A stretch of 64,000 nt of DNA from an uncultured Agathobacter sp. (GCA_934359755.1 CAKRLV010000012.1:5924-69923), one strand, 5' to 3'. Positions 8,668 through 17,142 are shown, numbered from the stretch's first letter. The notes: a model not told the origin generated them from the sequence alone. Program-made: numbers and translations.

Positions 8668-10745
8668 GTGAAATCCTGATATTTGCAGGAACTACAGAAG
8701 GAAGAATGCTTGCAGAGCGTTTATCAGCACAGAACGTAAAATGTATAGTCTGTGTTGCAACTGAATATGGAAATGAACTCATGCCAGATTTACCCGGCGT
8801 GCAAAAAAGAGTAGGACGTCTTAGCACTGATGAGATGATAGAGCTTATGTATGGGAAGAAAATAGACATTACCGTAGATGCGACGCATCCATTTGCTACA
8901 GTTGTCTCTGAAAATATCAGACAGGCATGCGGGCAGGCGGATGTAGAATATATCAGGTTAAAAAGGCAGACAGCATCGTTGTTTGAAAATGACAATGTAA
9001 GGATTTTTGAAGACAATGAAGCGTGTGCTATGGCGCTTGAAAATACTAAGGGAAATATACTTCTTACAACAGGAAGCAAGGAACTTGACATATATTGCAG
9101 GGATGAAAATGTCAGAAACCGTCTGTATGTGAGAGTACTTCCAGGAGAGGAAAGTATCAATATATGTAGTAAAGCAGGGATTGCAAGAAAGAATATAATT
9201 GCGATGCAGGGACCATTTTCGCAGCAACTAAACGAGGCGCTTATCAGGCAGTTTGACATAAAATACCTTGTGACAAAGGAAAGTGGCAAAGCGGGAGGAC
9301 TTGATGAGAAACTTCTTGCGGCAGGAGCATGTGGTATTGACGCATATCTGATTGGCTCGCCAGATCACAGCGACGGGATGTCGCTTGAGCAGGTACTTTT
9401 TGAGCTTATGGGCATAGAGAAGGTGAACATACAGAATGTGAACATACAGAATGTGAATATACAAAATGTGAATATACAGAATGTGAATATACAGCCAAAG
9501 AATGTGGAATTAATGAAGATTGAACCAGCGAAAATAAGTCTTGTAGGAATCGGAATGGGGACAAATGCTCTTTTGACATTGGATGCAAAGGCAGCTATTG
9601 AACAGGCGGACTATCTGATTGGTGCAGAACGTATGATAGAGTCGTATAACGCACGAATTGAGAAGAAAGCAGTCTATATGCCCGACGATATTGCTGAATA
9701 TATAGCAGATAAGAAAGGTTATATTACGATTCTATTTTCTGGTGACAGCGGCTTTTATAGCGGCTGCAAGAAAGTGTGTGATAGATTGAAGTCTGAAGGA
9801 TACGCAGACGTAAGGGTAATCCCAGGAATATCTTCAATTTCCTATATTTCATCGAAAACTGGTATACCATGGTCAGAGTCTGAGATATTCAGTATACATG
9901 GAAGAGGCGGTTCCGACAGAATAATGGGAGAATTGTATGATAAGGTGATTCATAATGAACGGATATTTTTGCTTATGTCGGGACTGTCAGATGTACATCG
10001 TGTGGCAGAAGAATTACAGTGCTGTCCGCAAGTTGAGATTGTATTGGGGCGGAATCTATCATATGACGATGAATCGGTTGAAGTTCTAAGTCCACAGCAA
10101 TGCATGTCGAAGACAAAAGAGGGGCTATATACAGCTATAATACTTAATCATGCACCGCTCGCCAGAAAAGTGACGAACTCGCACAGAGATGACGAGTTTA
10201 TCAGGGGAAAAGTTCCTATGACAAAGGAGGAAGTTCGTACCATATCAATAAGTAAGCTTGGGCTGGATGAGAATGCGGTTGTATGGGACGTGGGAAGCGG
10301 AACAGGTTCTATTGCTGTGGAAATTGCAGGATACTCTCCGAAGATAGAAGTGTATGCGATAGAATGTAAGGACGAAGCAGTAGCGTTAATCAAAGAAAAT
10401 GCCGCCAAATTCAAAGTTCACAATGTGAAAGTCTGTCAGAGCAAAGCACCACAAGGGCTGGAAGAACTAAATAAACCATCGCATGTATTTATAGGCGGAA
10501 GTGGCGGAGAACTTGAAGAGATTCTTGATATAGTATATAGCAGAAATCGGACTGCGAAGGTTGTAGTAAATGCAGTAAGCCTTGAAACAATTGCACAGGT
10601 GACCGCACTTGCCGCGACATTGCCAATACGTGATTTTGAAGCGGTTACACTGTCTGTAAGCCGTTCGCGAACGGTCGGAAAGTATAACCTGATGCAGGCG
10701 GAGAATCCAGTGACAATATTTTCATTCCAGTTTTGTGAAAAATAG
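8664..10745 (+). CDS. CbiJ-CbiE-CbiT fusion (precorrin-6A reductase + C5/C15 methyltransferase-decarboxylase)
   Basis: 693-residue three-enzyme fusion. Residues ~1-250 are CbiJ/CobK (LIFAGTTEGRMLAERL, DATHPFA, KESGKAGGLDEKLLAA). Residues 254-277 are a repeat linker, VNIQN about five times. Residues ~288-495 are CbiE (LVGIGMGTNALLTLDA, GDSGFYSGC, VIPGISSISYISSKTGIPW). Residues ~505-690 are CbiT (PMTKEEVRTISISKLGL, WDVGSGTGSIAVEIA, FIGGSGGELEEIL). It performs reduction, C5 and C15 methylation and C12-acetate decarboxylation. CbiE-CbiT fusions (CobL) are common; CbiJ added at the front is less so. ATGA overlap with cbiH. Confidence 0.95.
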   Translation: MSEILIFAGTTEGRMLAERLSAQNVKCIVCVATEYGNELMPDLPGVQKRVGRLSTDEMIELMYGKKIDITVDATHPFATVVSENIRQACGQADVEYIRLKRQTASLFENDNVRIFEDNEACAMALENTKGNILLTTGSKELDIYCRDENVRNRLYVRVLPGEESINICSKAGIARKNIIAMQGPFSQQLNEALIRQFDIKYLVTKESGKAGGLDEKLLAAGACGIDAYLIGSPDHSDGMSLEQVLFELMGIEKVNIQNVNIQNVNIQNVNIQNVNIQPKNVELMKIEPAKISLVGIGMGTNALLTLDAKAAIEQADYLIGAERMIESYNARIEKKAVYMPDDIAEYIADKKGYITILFSGDSGFYSGCKKVCDRLKSEGYADVRVIPGISSISYISSKTGIPWSESEIFSIHGRGGSDRIMGELYDKVIHNERIFLLMSGLSDVHRVAEELQCCPQVEIVLGRNLSYDDESVEVLSPQQCMSKTKEGLYTAIILNHAPLARKVTNSHRDDEFIRGKVPMTKEEVRTISISKLGLDENAVVWDVGSGTGSIAVEIAGYSPKIEVYAIECKDEAVALIKENAAKFKVHNVKVCQSKAPQGLEELNKPSHVFIGGSGGELEEILDIVYSRNRTAKVVVNAVSLETIAQVTALAATLPIRDFEAVTLSVSRSRTVGKYNLMQAENPVTIFSFQFCEK
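9423..9494 (+). repeat. 15-bp tandem repeat linker between CbiJ and CbiE domains
   Basis: Units of gtgaacatacagaat and close variants begin at 9423, 9438, 9453, 9468 and 9483 (last one partial), coding VNIQN. They lie exactly between two enzyme domains. Confidence 0.93.
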
Positions 10746-10860
10746 GATGATATGAGCACGATGATATGAGCACGATAATAAGAGCACGATGATAAGAACG
10801 CTATAATGTGAACATTATAATAAGAGCACGATAATAAGAGCACGATAATAAGAACGCAAT
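10746..10860 (+). repeat. Intergenic minisatellite, imperfect 14-16 bp units
   Basis: The whole gap between the CbiJET fusion and the U32-like gene consists of imperfect copies of gatgatatgagcac / gataataagagcac and related forms. It includes one inverted stretch, ataatgtgaacattat. No ribosome site or gene is seen in it, so the next gene may be poorly translated or use an unusual initiation signal. Confidence 0.85.
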
Positions 10861-10863
10861 AAT

Positions 10864-11868
10864 ATGAATCCAAGAAGCAAAAAAAATATAGTAAATGCAA
10901 ATAGTACAGTAAATGCAAATAATGCAGTAGATGCAAATAATACAAATAACAATCTAAATGATGCTATAGGCGCCGATAAGGCACACTTCCATCTTCCAGG
11001 TTTGTTTGAATTCTACGAATTGTACAAGATATTTCTGCCATTGTTTCGTGAACACAGGGAGTATTTCTACGAATGGTGTGATATCGGGTCGATATATGGA
11101 GCACCAGCGGATTGCATCTGGGGTGGCGGCAGAGTGGGATTTGGTTATCACGATCCCAAAGAAGTGTTAGAATTAATGGAAGAGTATGGAATATCTGCAC
11201 GGCTTACCTTCAGCAATTCACTGCTGGAGAAAGAGCATCTTACGGACAGAAAATGTAATATGCTTTGTGATATGTTCGCAGACGGTAAATCGGCAAAGAA
11301 TGGTGTGATAGTCCATTCCGATTTGTTAATGAATTACATCAGGCAAAAATATCCAGAATTGTATTTTGTATCATCCACCACGAAAGTGCTGACTGATTTC
11401 AGGCAATTTCAGGATGAACTAAAAAGGGATGATTTTCTGTATGTAGTACCAGATTTTCGCCTGAATAAGGAGTTTGACAGGCTACAAGAACTGCCACAGC
11501 ACCTAAAAGATAAAGTGGAATTTCTCTGCAATGAATGCTGCTGGATTGACTGTTACGACAGGAAGAACTGCTACGAGAATGTAAGCCGCAAGAACTTAGG
11601 TGAAGACTGCATGGAGCATGAATGTGTGGCACCAGGCGCAAATGAAGGATACAAATTCTCAAAAGCAAAGGAAAATCCAGCTTTTATAGGTATAGATGAT
11701 ATCCAAAATACATACATTCCAATGGGATTTTCCAATTATAAGATCGAGGGAAGAGGTCTGGGCAGTGCCCTGATTTTGGAATTTTTATTGTACTATATGA
11801 CAAGACCAGAGTATCAGATACATGTAAGAGAGCATGTGTACCTTGACAGTATGCTTGATTTGTTTTAG
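10864..11868 (+). CDS. Peptidase-U32-like protein in the cobalamin operon
   Basis: 334-residue protein of unproven function. Residues 1-38 are a low-complexity Asn/Ala tail with an 18-bp DNA repeat. From residue ~39 it resembles the U32 (TrhP/RlhA/UbiU) TIM-barrel group: LTFSNSLL, NGVIVHSDLLMNYI, YVVPDFRLN, a Cys-rich stretch CNECCWIDCYDRKNC followed by CMEHEC, and the family phrase NYKIEGRGLGSA. U32 proteins bind a 4Fe-4S cluster through four cysteines and several perform oxygen-independent hydroxylation, which suggests a redox role in or beside corrin synthesis (inference). It lies between cbiJET and cbiA in a tight operon. Start uncertain: no good ribosome site precedes 10864. Confidence 0.65.
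   Translation: MNPRSKKNIVNANSTVNANNAVDANNTNNNLNDAIGADKAHFHLPGLFEFYELYKIFLPLFREHREYFYEWCDIGSIYGAPADCIWGGGRVGFGYHDPKEVLELMEEYGISARLTFSNSLLEKEHLTDRKCNMLCDMFADGKSAKNGVIVHSDLLMNYIRQKYPELYFVSSTTKVLTDFRQFQDELKRDDFLYVVPDFRLNKEFDRLQELPQHLKDKVEFLCNECCWIDCYDRKNCYENVSRKNLGEDCMEHECVAPGANEGYKFSKAKENPAFIGIDDIQNTYIPMGFSNYKIEGRGLGSALILEFLLYYMTRPEYQIHVREHVYLDSMLDLF
10892..10950 (+). repeat. 18-bp repeat in the 5' end of the U32-like gene
   Basis: About three units of gtaaatgcaaataatgca and variants, coding Asn-Ala-Asn-rich tail residues before the conserved domain. Confidence 0.8.
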
Positions 11869-11883
11869 ATAGAGGGGACGATA

Positions 11884-13401
11884 TTGAAAGGAATTATGAT
11901 AGCTGCCATAAAAAGCGGCAGCGGAAAAACAACAATTACATGTGGCCTGCTTGAAGCTATCAAGCAAAGAGGACATGCAGTCACAGCGTTTAAATGTGGA
12001 CCTGATTATATTGACCCAATGTTTCACAGGAAAGTGATAGGAGTTGCATCGCATAATCTTGACACATTTTTTTCGGATGATGAGCAGATAAGGGAACTAT
12101 ATGCCAAAGAAGGCGCGGATAATGAAATTGCAGTCATAGAGGGCGTGATGGGACTGTTTGATGGTCTTGGGGGAATCCGGCAGGAAGGCTCATCCTACCA
12201 TCTTGCAAAAGTGTTGCAAATACCGATAATTCTTGTAATTGATGCGCATGGAATGGGAAGGACAGTTGTGCCGGTACTTGCAGGAATAAAGGATTATGAT
12301 GAAGCCAATCTTATAAAAGGCGTAGTCTTAAACAATACGTCGGAAGCCTTTGCAAAGACCATTGCTGGCATTATAGAGGAGGAAGTGAAGATACCAGTAG
12401 TAGGGTATGTTCCTAAACTGCGTGATATAAAGATAGAAAGCCGATATCTCGGGCTTCGATTGCCAGAAGAGATAGAGGGAATAAAAGAGCAGCTGGCTGA
12501 ATTTGCAGGTCAGCTTGAGCAGACTGTAAATGTGGATAAGCTGCTTGAAATAGCGGAGTCTGTTGATAAGGTGGGAGTAAGCAATCGCGGATCACAATGT
12601 GATAATCAAAGCAGCGCCAATAAATATAATCAAAGCAGCGCCAATAAATATAATCAAGGCAGCGCCAATAAATATAATCAAGGCAGCCCAAATAAATATA
12701 ATCAAAGCAGCGCCAATAAATATAATCAAAGCAGCGCCAATAAATATAATCAAAGTAGCCCAGATAATGATACAAAAATACACATAGCGGTTGCAATGGA
12801 TGAGGCTTTTAATTTTTATTATGATGAGAATTTGCAGATGCTTAAGGAATATGGTGCAGAACTTGTATATTTTTCACCTATCCATGACAGATGCCTGCCT
12901 GACAGTATCAATGGCATACTATTAGGCGGCGGATATCCAGAACTGAAAGCCGAAGAACTTTCATCCAACATCAGCATGAGAGAGTCAATAAAAAAGGCTA
13001 TACAATCCAACATCCCATCAATAGCAGAATGTGGTGGATTCATGTATCTGCATGACAGCATAAGGCTAGAGGATGGTTCAGTATATCCTATGGTGGGAGT
13101 GATAAATGCAGAAAGCAGCTATGCAGGTAAATTGGTGAGGTTTGGATATGTAGAAATAAATGAAAAAAGAAGCCTCTTTTTAAAAGAGGACAGATGCATC
13201 AAAGGACATGAGTTCCACTATTTTGACAGTACAGATAATGGAAAAGATGCAGTTGCGACAAAGCCAGTGACGGGGAAAAACTGGGAATGTGTCCACGCGG
13301 GAGTAAATCACTGGTGGGGATATCCACATTTATACTATCCGTCAAACCCTGATTTTGTTGAACATTTCATAAATGTCTGTTCAAAAGTAAAAACCACGTA
13401 A
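11884..13401 (+). CDS. cbiA: CbiA, cobyrinate a,c-diamide synthase, with repeat linker
   Basis: 505-residue glutamine-dependent amidotransferase forming the a and c amides. Residues 1-~235 are the ATP-binding domain (MIAAIKSGSGKTTITCGLL P-loop, FKCGPDYIDPMFH, VIEGVMGLFDG, LRLPEE). Residues ~241-296 are a repeat linker. Residues ~300-505 are the glutaminase-like domain (LLGGGYPEL, AECGGFMYL with the nucleophile Cys, GHEFHY, HAGVNHWWGYPHLYYPSNP). Start TTG at 11884 has GAGGGG upstream and gives the conserved MKGIMIAA; the ATG at 11896 would drop MKGI. Last gene of the operon. CbiP, CbiL and the cobalt chelatase are not in the window. Confidence 0.96.
   Translation: MKGIMIAAIKSGSGKTTITCGLLEAIKQRGHAVTAFKCGPDYIDPMFHRKVIGVASHNLDTFFSDDEQIRELYAKEGADNEIAVIEGVMGLFDGLGGIRQEGSSYHLAKVLQIPIILVIDAHGMGRTVVPVLAGIKDYDEANLIKGVVLNNTSEAFAKTIAGIIEEEVKIPVVGYVPKLRDIKIESRYLGLRLPEEIEGIKEQLAEFAGQLEQTVNVDKLLEIAESVDKVGVSNRGSQCDNQSSANKYNQSSANKYNQGSANKYNQGSPNKYNQSSANKYNQSSANKYNQSSPDNDTKIHIAVAMDEAFNFYYDENLQMLKEYGAELVYFSPIHDRCLPDSINGILLGGGYPELKAEELSSNISMRESIKKAIQSNIPSIAECGGFMYLHDSIRLEDGSVYPMVGVINAESSYAGKLVRFGYVEINEKRSLFLKEDRCIKGHEFHYFDSTDNGKDAVATKPVTGKNWECVHAGVNHWWGYPHLYYPSNPDFVEHFINVCSKVKTT
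12607..12771 (+). repeat. 24-bp minisatellite in cbiA interdomain linker
   Basis: Units of 24 bp (caaagcagcgccaataaatataat and variants) begin at 12607, 12631, 12655, 12679, 12703 and 12727, with a degenerate seventh. They code QSSANKYN-type octapeptides with Ser/Gly and Ala/Pro variants. All frames on the opposite strand here are by-products of the repeat. Confidence 0.95.
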
Positions 13402-13438
13402 GCCATGGACTTACGCGGTTGGTGTTTTTCGTTTTTTT
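13392..13438. terminator. Bidirectional terminator between cbiA and the YhfC-like gene
   Basis: Stem 13392-13402 (aaccacgtaag) pairs with 13410-13420 (cttacgcggtt) with one G-U, loop of 7. A T-rich tract follows on the + side and another T run on the - side. It overlaps the cbiA stop codon and ends both converging genes. Confidence 0.85.
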
Positions 13439-14157
13439 CTGCTATGCAAGGATTTAATGAGTACATATCCATAAGCGAAAGCTAAAGCAGTAATGAGTGC
13501 ATAGAAAATTTCAGCCACAAACATTGGAAGATTAAAATGATATGGGATAAAGAAAAGTTCCATTTTAGCAATAGTGTGGATGAAAATACACATTCCCATG
13601 TAAAGCTGGACCTTCCTGGTGCGGACGCCGAATTGGGCGATAAAAGTAAGCGCGATACACATGAATATCATAATAATTTTCTCGACGAGCATAACACCTG
13701 CATATTGTGCGTCAAGCCCATAATGCGAGATGTCTTTGCCGGTTACAAGGTTAAATGCAGCCTCAGCAATGAAGTATCCCCAAGTGCATATTCCTGTAAT
13801 CCATCCCTCGCCAATTCCCATTACGGCATTTCTTCTTCGACTGCTTGACCAGTGTTTTTTGCTATTTCTGAGCCAGAGAATGAGGAAGCGCACAAGTTCA
13901 GTACATACTGCGACTATAAGACTGGTAACAATTCCGTAGAACCAGTTATTGCGCCATAGCACAGTGGAATCACCTGGCAGGTATGACAGGAGGCGGTATA
14001 CAAGTGCGTTGAGCCCCTTGATACCTATCAGATATACAAGAACACCCATGAGAAATGGGGAGAGTATACTCCTGCCGTCTTTGCGCAAAAATAGCAAACT
14101 TACTAGCGGAACAATAAATAGTATAATCAGTGTAAAAAATAATAGAAACTCAAACAT
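13411..14157 (-). CDS. Multi-pass membrane protein, YhfC-like (putative intramembrane metalloprotease family)
   Basis: 248 residues with seven or so hydrophobic segments: an N-terminal FLLFFTLIILFIVPLVSLLF pair, GIVTSLIVAVCTELVRFLIL, then GIGEGWITGICTWGYF, LVEKIIMIFMCIALTFIAQFG and two more. The arrangement, with an early E-x-x-R (TELVR) and a mid-protein G-x-G-x-x-x-x-x-T/A segment, recalls the YhfC/DUF2324 family, but the catalytic HGG-type motif is replaced by GEGW, so activity is doubtful. Start ATG at 14157 has GAGGAG upstream. It diverges from the S24/S26 peptidase gene, 42 bp away. Confidence 0.5.
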   Translation of the reverse strand: MFEFLLFFTLIILFIVPLVSLLFLRKDGRSILSPFLMGVLVYLIGIKGLNALVYRLLSYLPGDSTVLWRNNWFYGIVTSLIVAVCTELVRFLILWLRNSKKHWSSSRRRNAVMGIGEGWITGICTWGYFIAEAAFNLVTGKDISHYGLDAQYAGVMLVEKIIMIFMCIALTFIAQFGVRTRKVQLYMGMCIFIHTIAKMELFFIPYHFNLPMFVAEIFYALITALAFAYGYVLIKSLHSRKKRKTPTA

Positions 14158-14199
14158 GTTAATCTCCTCTCAGAATAACAAAACAAAAGGTATGCGATT

Positions 14200-14646
14200 A
14201 TGACAAATATATCAATAGCTCTGGCTGCATTGCAGGATGGCCAGGTTCTTAAAATTAACCCACAGGGTACAAGTATGTGTCCATTTTTCTATGGAGGCAG
14301 GGACAGCGTATATGTTGCTGTGCCTCAATTCCCACTAAGACGAGGCGATATAGCCTTGTTCCTTAGAAGAGATAATACATATGTGATTCACCGTGTATAC
14401 AAAGTAAAGACTAAGCAGGGAACCCGCGAGTACTATATGATGGGTGACAACCAGAACTTCATAGAAGGTCCGATTGACGAGTCACAGATACACGGTGTTG
14501 CAAAATCGATTGTCAGAAAAGGCAAAGTAATCGACTGCAAAAAGAATATGCTATATCGTTTCTGTTCAAAACTGTGGCTAATTCTGCGTCCGTTTAGACC
14601 AATACTGATAAGCATGTGGAATAACAGTAGGTTTAAAAATCACTAA
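14200..14646 (+). CDS. S24/S26-family peptidase (signal peptidase-like, Ser-His type)
   Basis: 148 residues. Seen: nucleophile motif GTSMCPFF (Ser ~25), RRGDIALFLRRDNTYVIHRV, in which the general base position is His as in SipW/ER-type signal peptidases instead of Lys, and MMGDNQNFIEGPI for the Asp region. There is no N-terminal membrane anchor; a C-terminal hydrophobic/basic stretch (LWLILRPFRPILISMW) may attach it to the membrane. Such S24/S26 proteins are common beside PqqD/HPr-kinase-like/ABC export gene sets and would cleave a leader or an exported substrate. It converges with the ABC transporter gene, overlapping it by 14 bp at the 3' ends. Confidence 0.8.
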   Translation: MTNISIALAALQDGQVLKINPQGTSMCPFFYGGRDSVYVAVPQFPLRRGDIALFLRRDNTYVIHRVYKVKTKQGTREYYMMGDNQNFIEGPIDESQIHGVAKSIVRKGKVIDCKKNMLYRFCSKLWLILRPFRPILISMWNNSRFKNH

Positions 14647-16414
14647 TCATCCGATTAATCTCATCCTGCGACAGTACATTGCACTGCTGATCTCTGATAG
14701 AATATACACGATTACATGTGCTTAAAACAGTTGGTCGGTGAGTTGTAAGTATACATGTGCGGGCGTGTTTGTCGCGCATGATATTTTTAAGGAGCTCGCG
14801 TTCTGTATCTATGTCGAGAGCAGATGTTGCCTCATCAAGCAGCAGTATAGGTGATTTCCTGATAAGTGCTCGGGCTATTGAAAGACGCTGAGCCTGTCCT
14901 TCGGAAAAACCGCCGCCGCGTTCACGAATCTCGGTATTTATACCGTCAGGAAGTCTTTCCACGAATTTCCATGCACAAGCCATCTTGAGCGCATCGATTA
15001 TCTCCTCATCAGTAGCATCCTCTTTTACATTGCGCATATTTTCAGCAATAGTGCCAGAAAGCATGGTATTACCCTGAGGGACATATGCCATTATCTGTCG
15101 CACGGATGCCGATAATTCCATACATCTTCCATCCTCAGGAAGCGAATCTCCAGCACAGATATAGCCGTGTCCCGCCTGTCCCTCAATAATTGCAAGAATG
15201 TAGCGCAGCATAGTTGTCTTGCCTTCACCTGATGGACCGACAAATGCGACAACCTCGCGTGGAAAGGCATCCATATCTGCGTCGCTGAATATATTTACGT
15301 CTGTATTTTTGTAGGCATAAGTCACGGAGCGAACATGAAGCCCGATACCTTCTGCCTTATGCTGTTCGTAGAAATCCTTTACTTCATCTCTCTTTGAATA
15401 ATCCTCTTTTGGCATATCCGTGATATCCATAAGCCTTTTGGCAGCATTGGTAAGCGAGATAGATGTCGGGAAAAGCGTAATCAAATTGTTGACAGTGGCG
15501 GTAAGAGTTCCCGATAAAGACAGAAACATCGTCATAGTACCGTAGGTAATTGCACCAGTCCAGACCTTATAAATACCCCAGCCCTGAGCTGAATATGTGA
15601 TAAGCATAGACAAAATAGTAAGCAAAATGGCATTAAGGATTGAAGCTTTCTGGTATTTCAAGCGAACGGAAATATATTCTTTCTGCAAAGCTCGAAGTCT
15701 CTTGGAATACATTGGCAGAAGGTCAAAAGCTTTAAGAATCTGGATATTGCCAAAGGACTCCTGATTAAAGCTGGATACCTTGCTGGATATGGAAAGAGTA
15801 CTCATGTTGTTTCTGCGCATGCGCCGCATGGATTCTCTTGAAATAAGTATGCTAAGTGGAATACCGGCCAGCGCAAAAGCTGCAAAAGATGCATCATATC
15901 GAACTACCATATAAAGTGCTGATATAAACTGGAAAGTAAAAATGATAGTGTTGGGAATAAGTGTAAGTATGCCATTGGCAACAACACCTACATCGCCGCT
16001 CCAGCGTGCTATAAGATCTCCGGTATGATAGTCATTAAGAGCCTCCCATTTGGACGTCATTATAAGGTCAAATACATCAGTCTTGATGTAGTTTTCAACG
16101 GTCAGATTAATTTTGGTAGATATGTAGCTTGATATCTGTCCTATCATGGTGCTGATAATCGTCACAACGAACATTGAGGCAAAAGTAAAAAGCAGCTCGC
16201 CTGTCTTGTGACCTGTGATTATATCAACGAGGTCTCTCGATACAAGACTGCTGACGAGTCCGACAATTGTGCCAGACATGCCAAGCAGGGTATATAGGCA
16301 TATAAGCCAAAAATGTGGTTTGGCGTACTGATATACCCAGCGGAGCTGTTTTTTCATCTCGATGAGCCTGCCTTGTTTAATTTTTTGAATTATCAGACGT
16401 AGTTTAGTAATCAT
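14633..16414 (-). CDS. ABC transporter, fused permease and ATPase (exporter type)
   Basis: 593 residues. An N-terminal type I exporter membrane domain spans ~residues 20-330 with six TM segments; the ATPase follows, with Walker A GPSGEGKTT, Q-loop in MAYVPQGNTML, signature FSEGQAQRLSIARAL, Walker B ILLLDEATSALD and switch His in ILTTHRP. No N-terminal C39 peptidase is present, so leader removal would have to be done by another enzyme, plausibly the adjacent S24/S26 peptidase. It lies downstream of the 152-residue candidate substrate, separated by a terminator-like hairpin. ATG with GGAG 6 bases upstream. Confidence 0.9.
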   Translation of the reverse strand: MITKLRLIIQKIKQGRLIEMKKQLRWVYQYAKPHFWLICLYTLLGMSGTIVGLVSSLVSRDLVDIITGHKTGELLFTFASMFVVTIISTMIGQISSYISTKINLTVENYIKTDVFDLIMTSKWEALNDYHTGDLIARWSGDVGVVANGILTLIPNTIIFTFQFISALYMVVRYDASFAAFALAGIPLSILISRESMRRMRRNNMSTLSISSKVSSFNQESFGNIQILKAFDLLPMYSKRLRALQKEYISVRLKYQKASILNAILLTILSMLITYSAQGWGIYKVWTGAITYGTMTMFLSLSGTLTATVNNLITLFPTSISLTNAAKRLMDITDMPKEDYSKRDEVKDFYEQHKAEGIGLHVRSVTYAYKNTDVNIFSDADMDAFPREVVAFVGPSGEGKTTMLRYILAIIEGQAGHGYICAGDSLPEDGRCMELSASVRQIMAYVPQGNTMLSGTIAENMRNVKEDATDEEIIDALKMACAWKFVERLPDGINTEIRERGGGFSEGQAQRLSIARALIRKSPILLLDEATSALDIDTERELLKNIMRDKHARTCILTTHRPTVLSTCNRVYSIRDQQCNVLSQDEINRMISDF

Positions 16415-16423
16415 TTTATCTCC

Positions 16424-16450
16424 AAAAAAGGCATCACAAAATGTGATGCC
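16424..16450 (-). terminator. Intra-operon terminator/attenuator before the ABC transporter
   Basis: Perfect 9-bp stem (ggcatcaca at 16430-16438, tgtgatgcc at 16442-16450), 3-base loop, and six U after it when read on the - strand. It lies only 10 bases before the transporter start, so it should give much more of the 152-residue product than of transporter. Confidence 0.85.
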
Positions 16451-16503
16451 CTTAATATCCGGTAATTTAAGTACTGCGAAAATTAATTATCCGCAGTAAA
16501 AGA

Positions 16504-16962
16504 TTATGAATAGTTGCATATGTATGAAGTACAGTATACACGCGCAGGACAATCTTGTCCAGTTTGTCCGACAGATCCATTGTAATGAGAATCGCTGGCT
16601 ACAATCTGAATAATAAACTCAAATCTCTCTGTAGGATTGAAATGCCCATTTCTGTAGATGGTAAATCCACTCTTGGAAACATTGGAAACTGTGTATCCGC
16701 TGCTATCTTTTACGGAGGCTAATTCAAATCCTTCACATATGAAATTCATTGTAATTCCCTCACCGGATTTAGAGCCAGCGTGAACACCAGTGATTGCAAG
16801 CTCTGAATGATGCCCAGTGTTGTGACCTCTCCAGCTTGTTGTAATTTCCCATTTGTCATCGGATGGCTTATGTGGGGTGTCAGGTGTACCACTTGACGCA
16901 TATACAGGTTCCATCGCAAAATCGTCTATTGCTTCAAATACAGGTGCTTCGAATTTTTTCAT
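16504..16962 (-). CDS. 152-aa candidate RiPP-type precursor or exported substrate
   Basis: No family recognised with certainty. The N-terminus MKKFEAPVFEAIDDFAMEP is leader-like and resembles short MKK(Y/F)E-x-P peptides common in Lachnospiraceae. An ASSG stretch near residue 24 could be a cleavage region. Residues ~35-125 look like a small beta-rich domain (alternating hydrophobic strands ending FEFIIQIVA). The tail has three cysteines (138, 144, 149) and ends in serine. Its position between PqqD/HPr-kinase-like genes and an ABC exporter, with its own terminator, supports it being the transported substrate (inference). Start ATG at 16962 after an AT-rich leader. Confidence 0.6.
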   Translation of the reverse strand: MKKFEAPVFEAIDDFAMEPVYASSGTPDTPHKPSDDKWEITTSWRGHNTGHHSELAITGVHAGSKSGEGITMNFICEGFELASVKDSSGYTVSNVSKSGFTIYRNGHFNPTERFEFIIQIVASDSHYNGSVGQTGQDCPARVYCTSYICNYS

Positions 16963-17108
16963 ATACTTATCCTCGCATTATATCATTATATTGTTATATT
17001 GTTATATTTTGGTAACTATTTAGAAATATTGTAACTATTCAGTACAGAAATATTTTAAATTAGCAAAATCATATTACACAAATTTGTAGGTAAAGTCAAA
17101 AATCCTTA

Positions 17109-17142
17109 CGAAATTGTAATATTTACGAAATTGTAATATTTT
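17109..17142. repeat. 17-bp direct repeat over the end of the PqqD-like gene
   Basis: The 17-bp sequence acgaaattgtaatattt (forward strand reading) occurs twice in tandem. One copy holds the last five codons and stop of the PqqD-like gene and the other lies immediately after the stop, so a duplication of the gene end is visible. Confidence 0.8.

Noticed and set aside
10436..10945. 169-codon minus-strand ORF over the end of cbiJET and the intergenic repeats
   Set aside because: Its N-terminus is read from minisatellite DNA and its rest is antisense to the CbiT domain; no ribosome site.
12413..12796. Minus-strand and shifted-frame ORFs over the cbiA repeat, with repetitive Tyr/Ile-rich translations
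   Set aside because: They are reading-frame by-products of the 24-bp repeat; the plus-strand CbiA frame is conserved on both sides.
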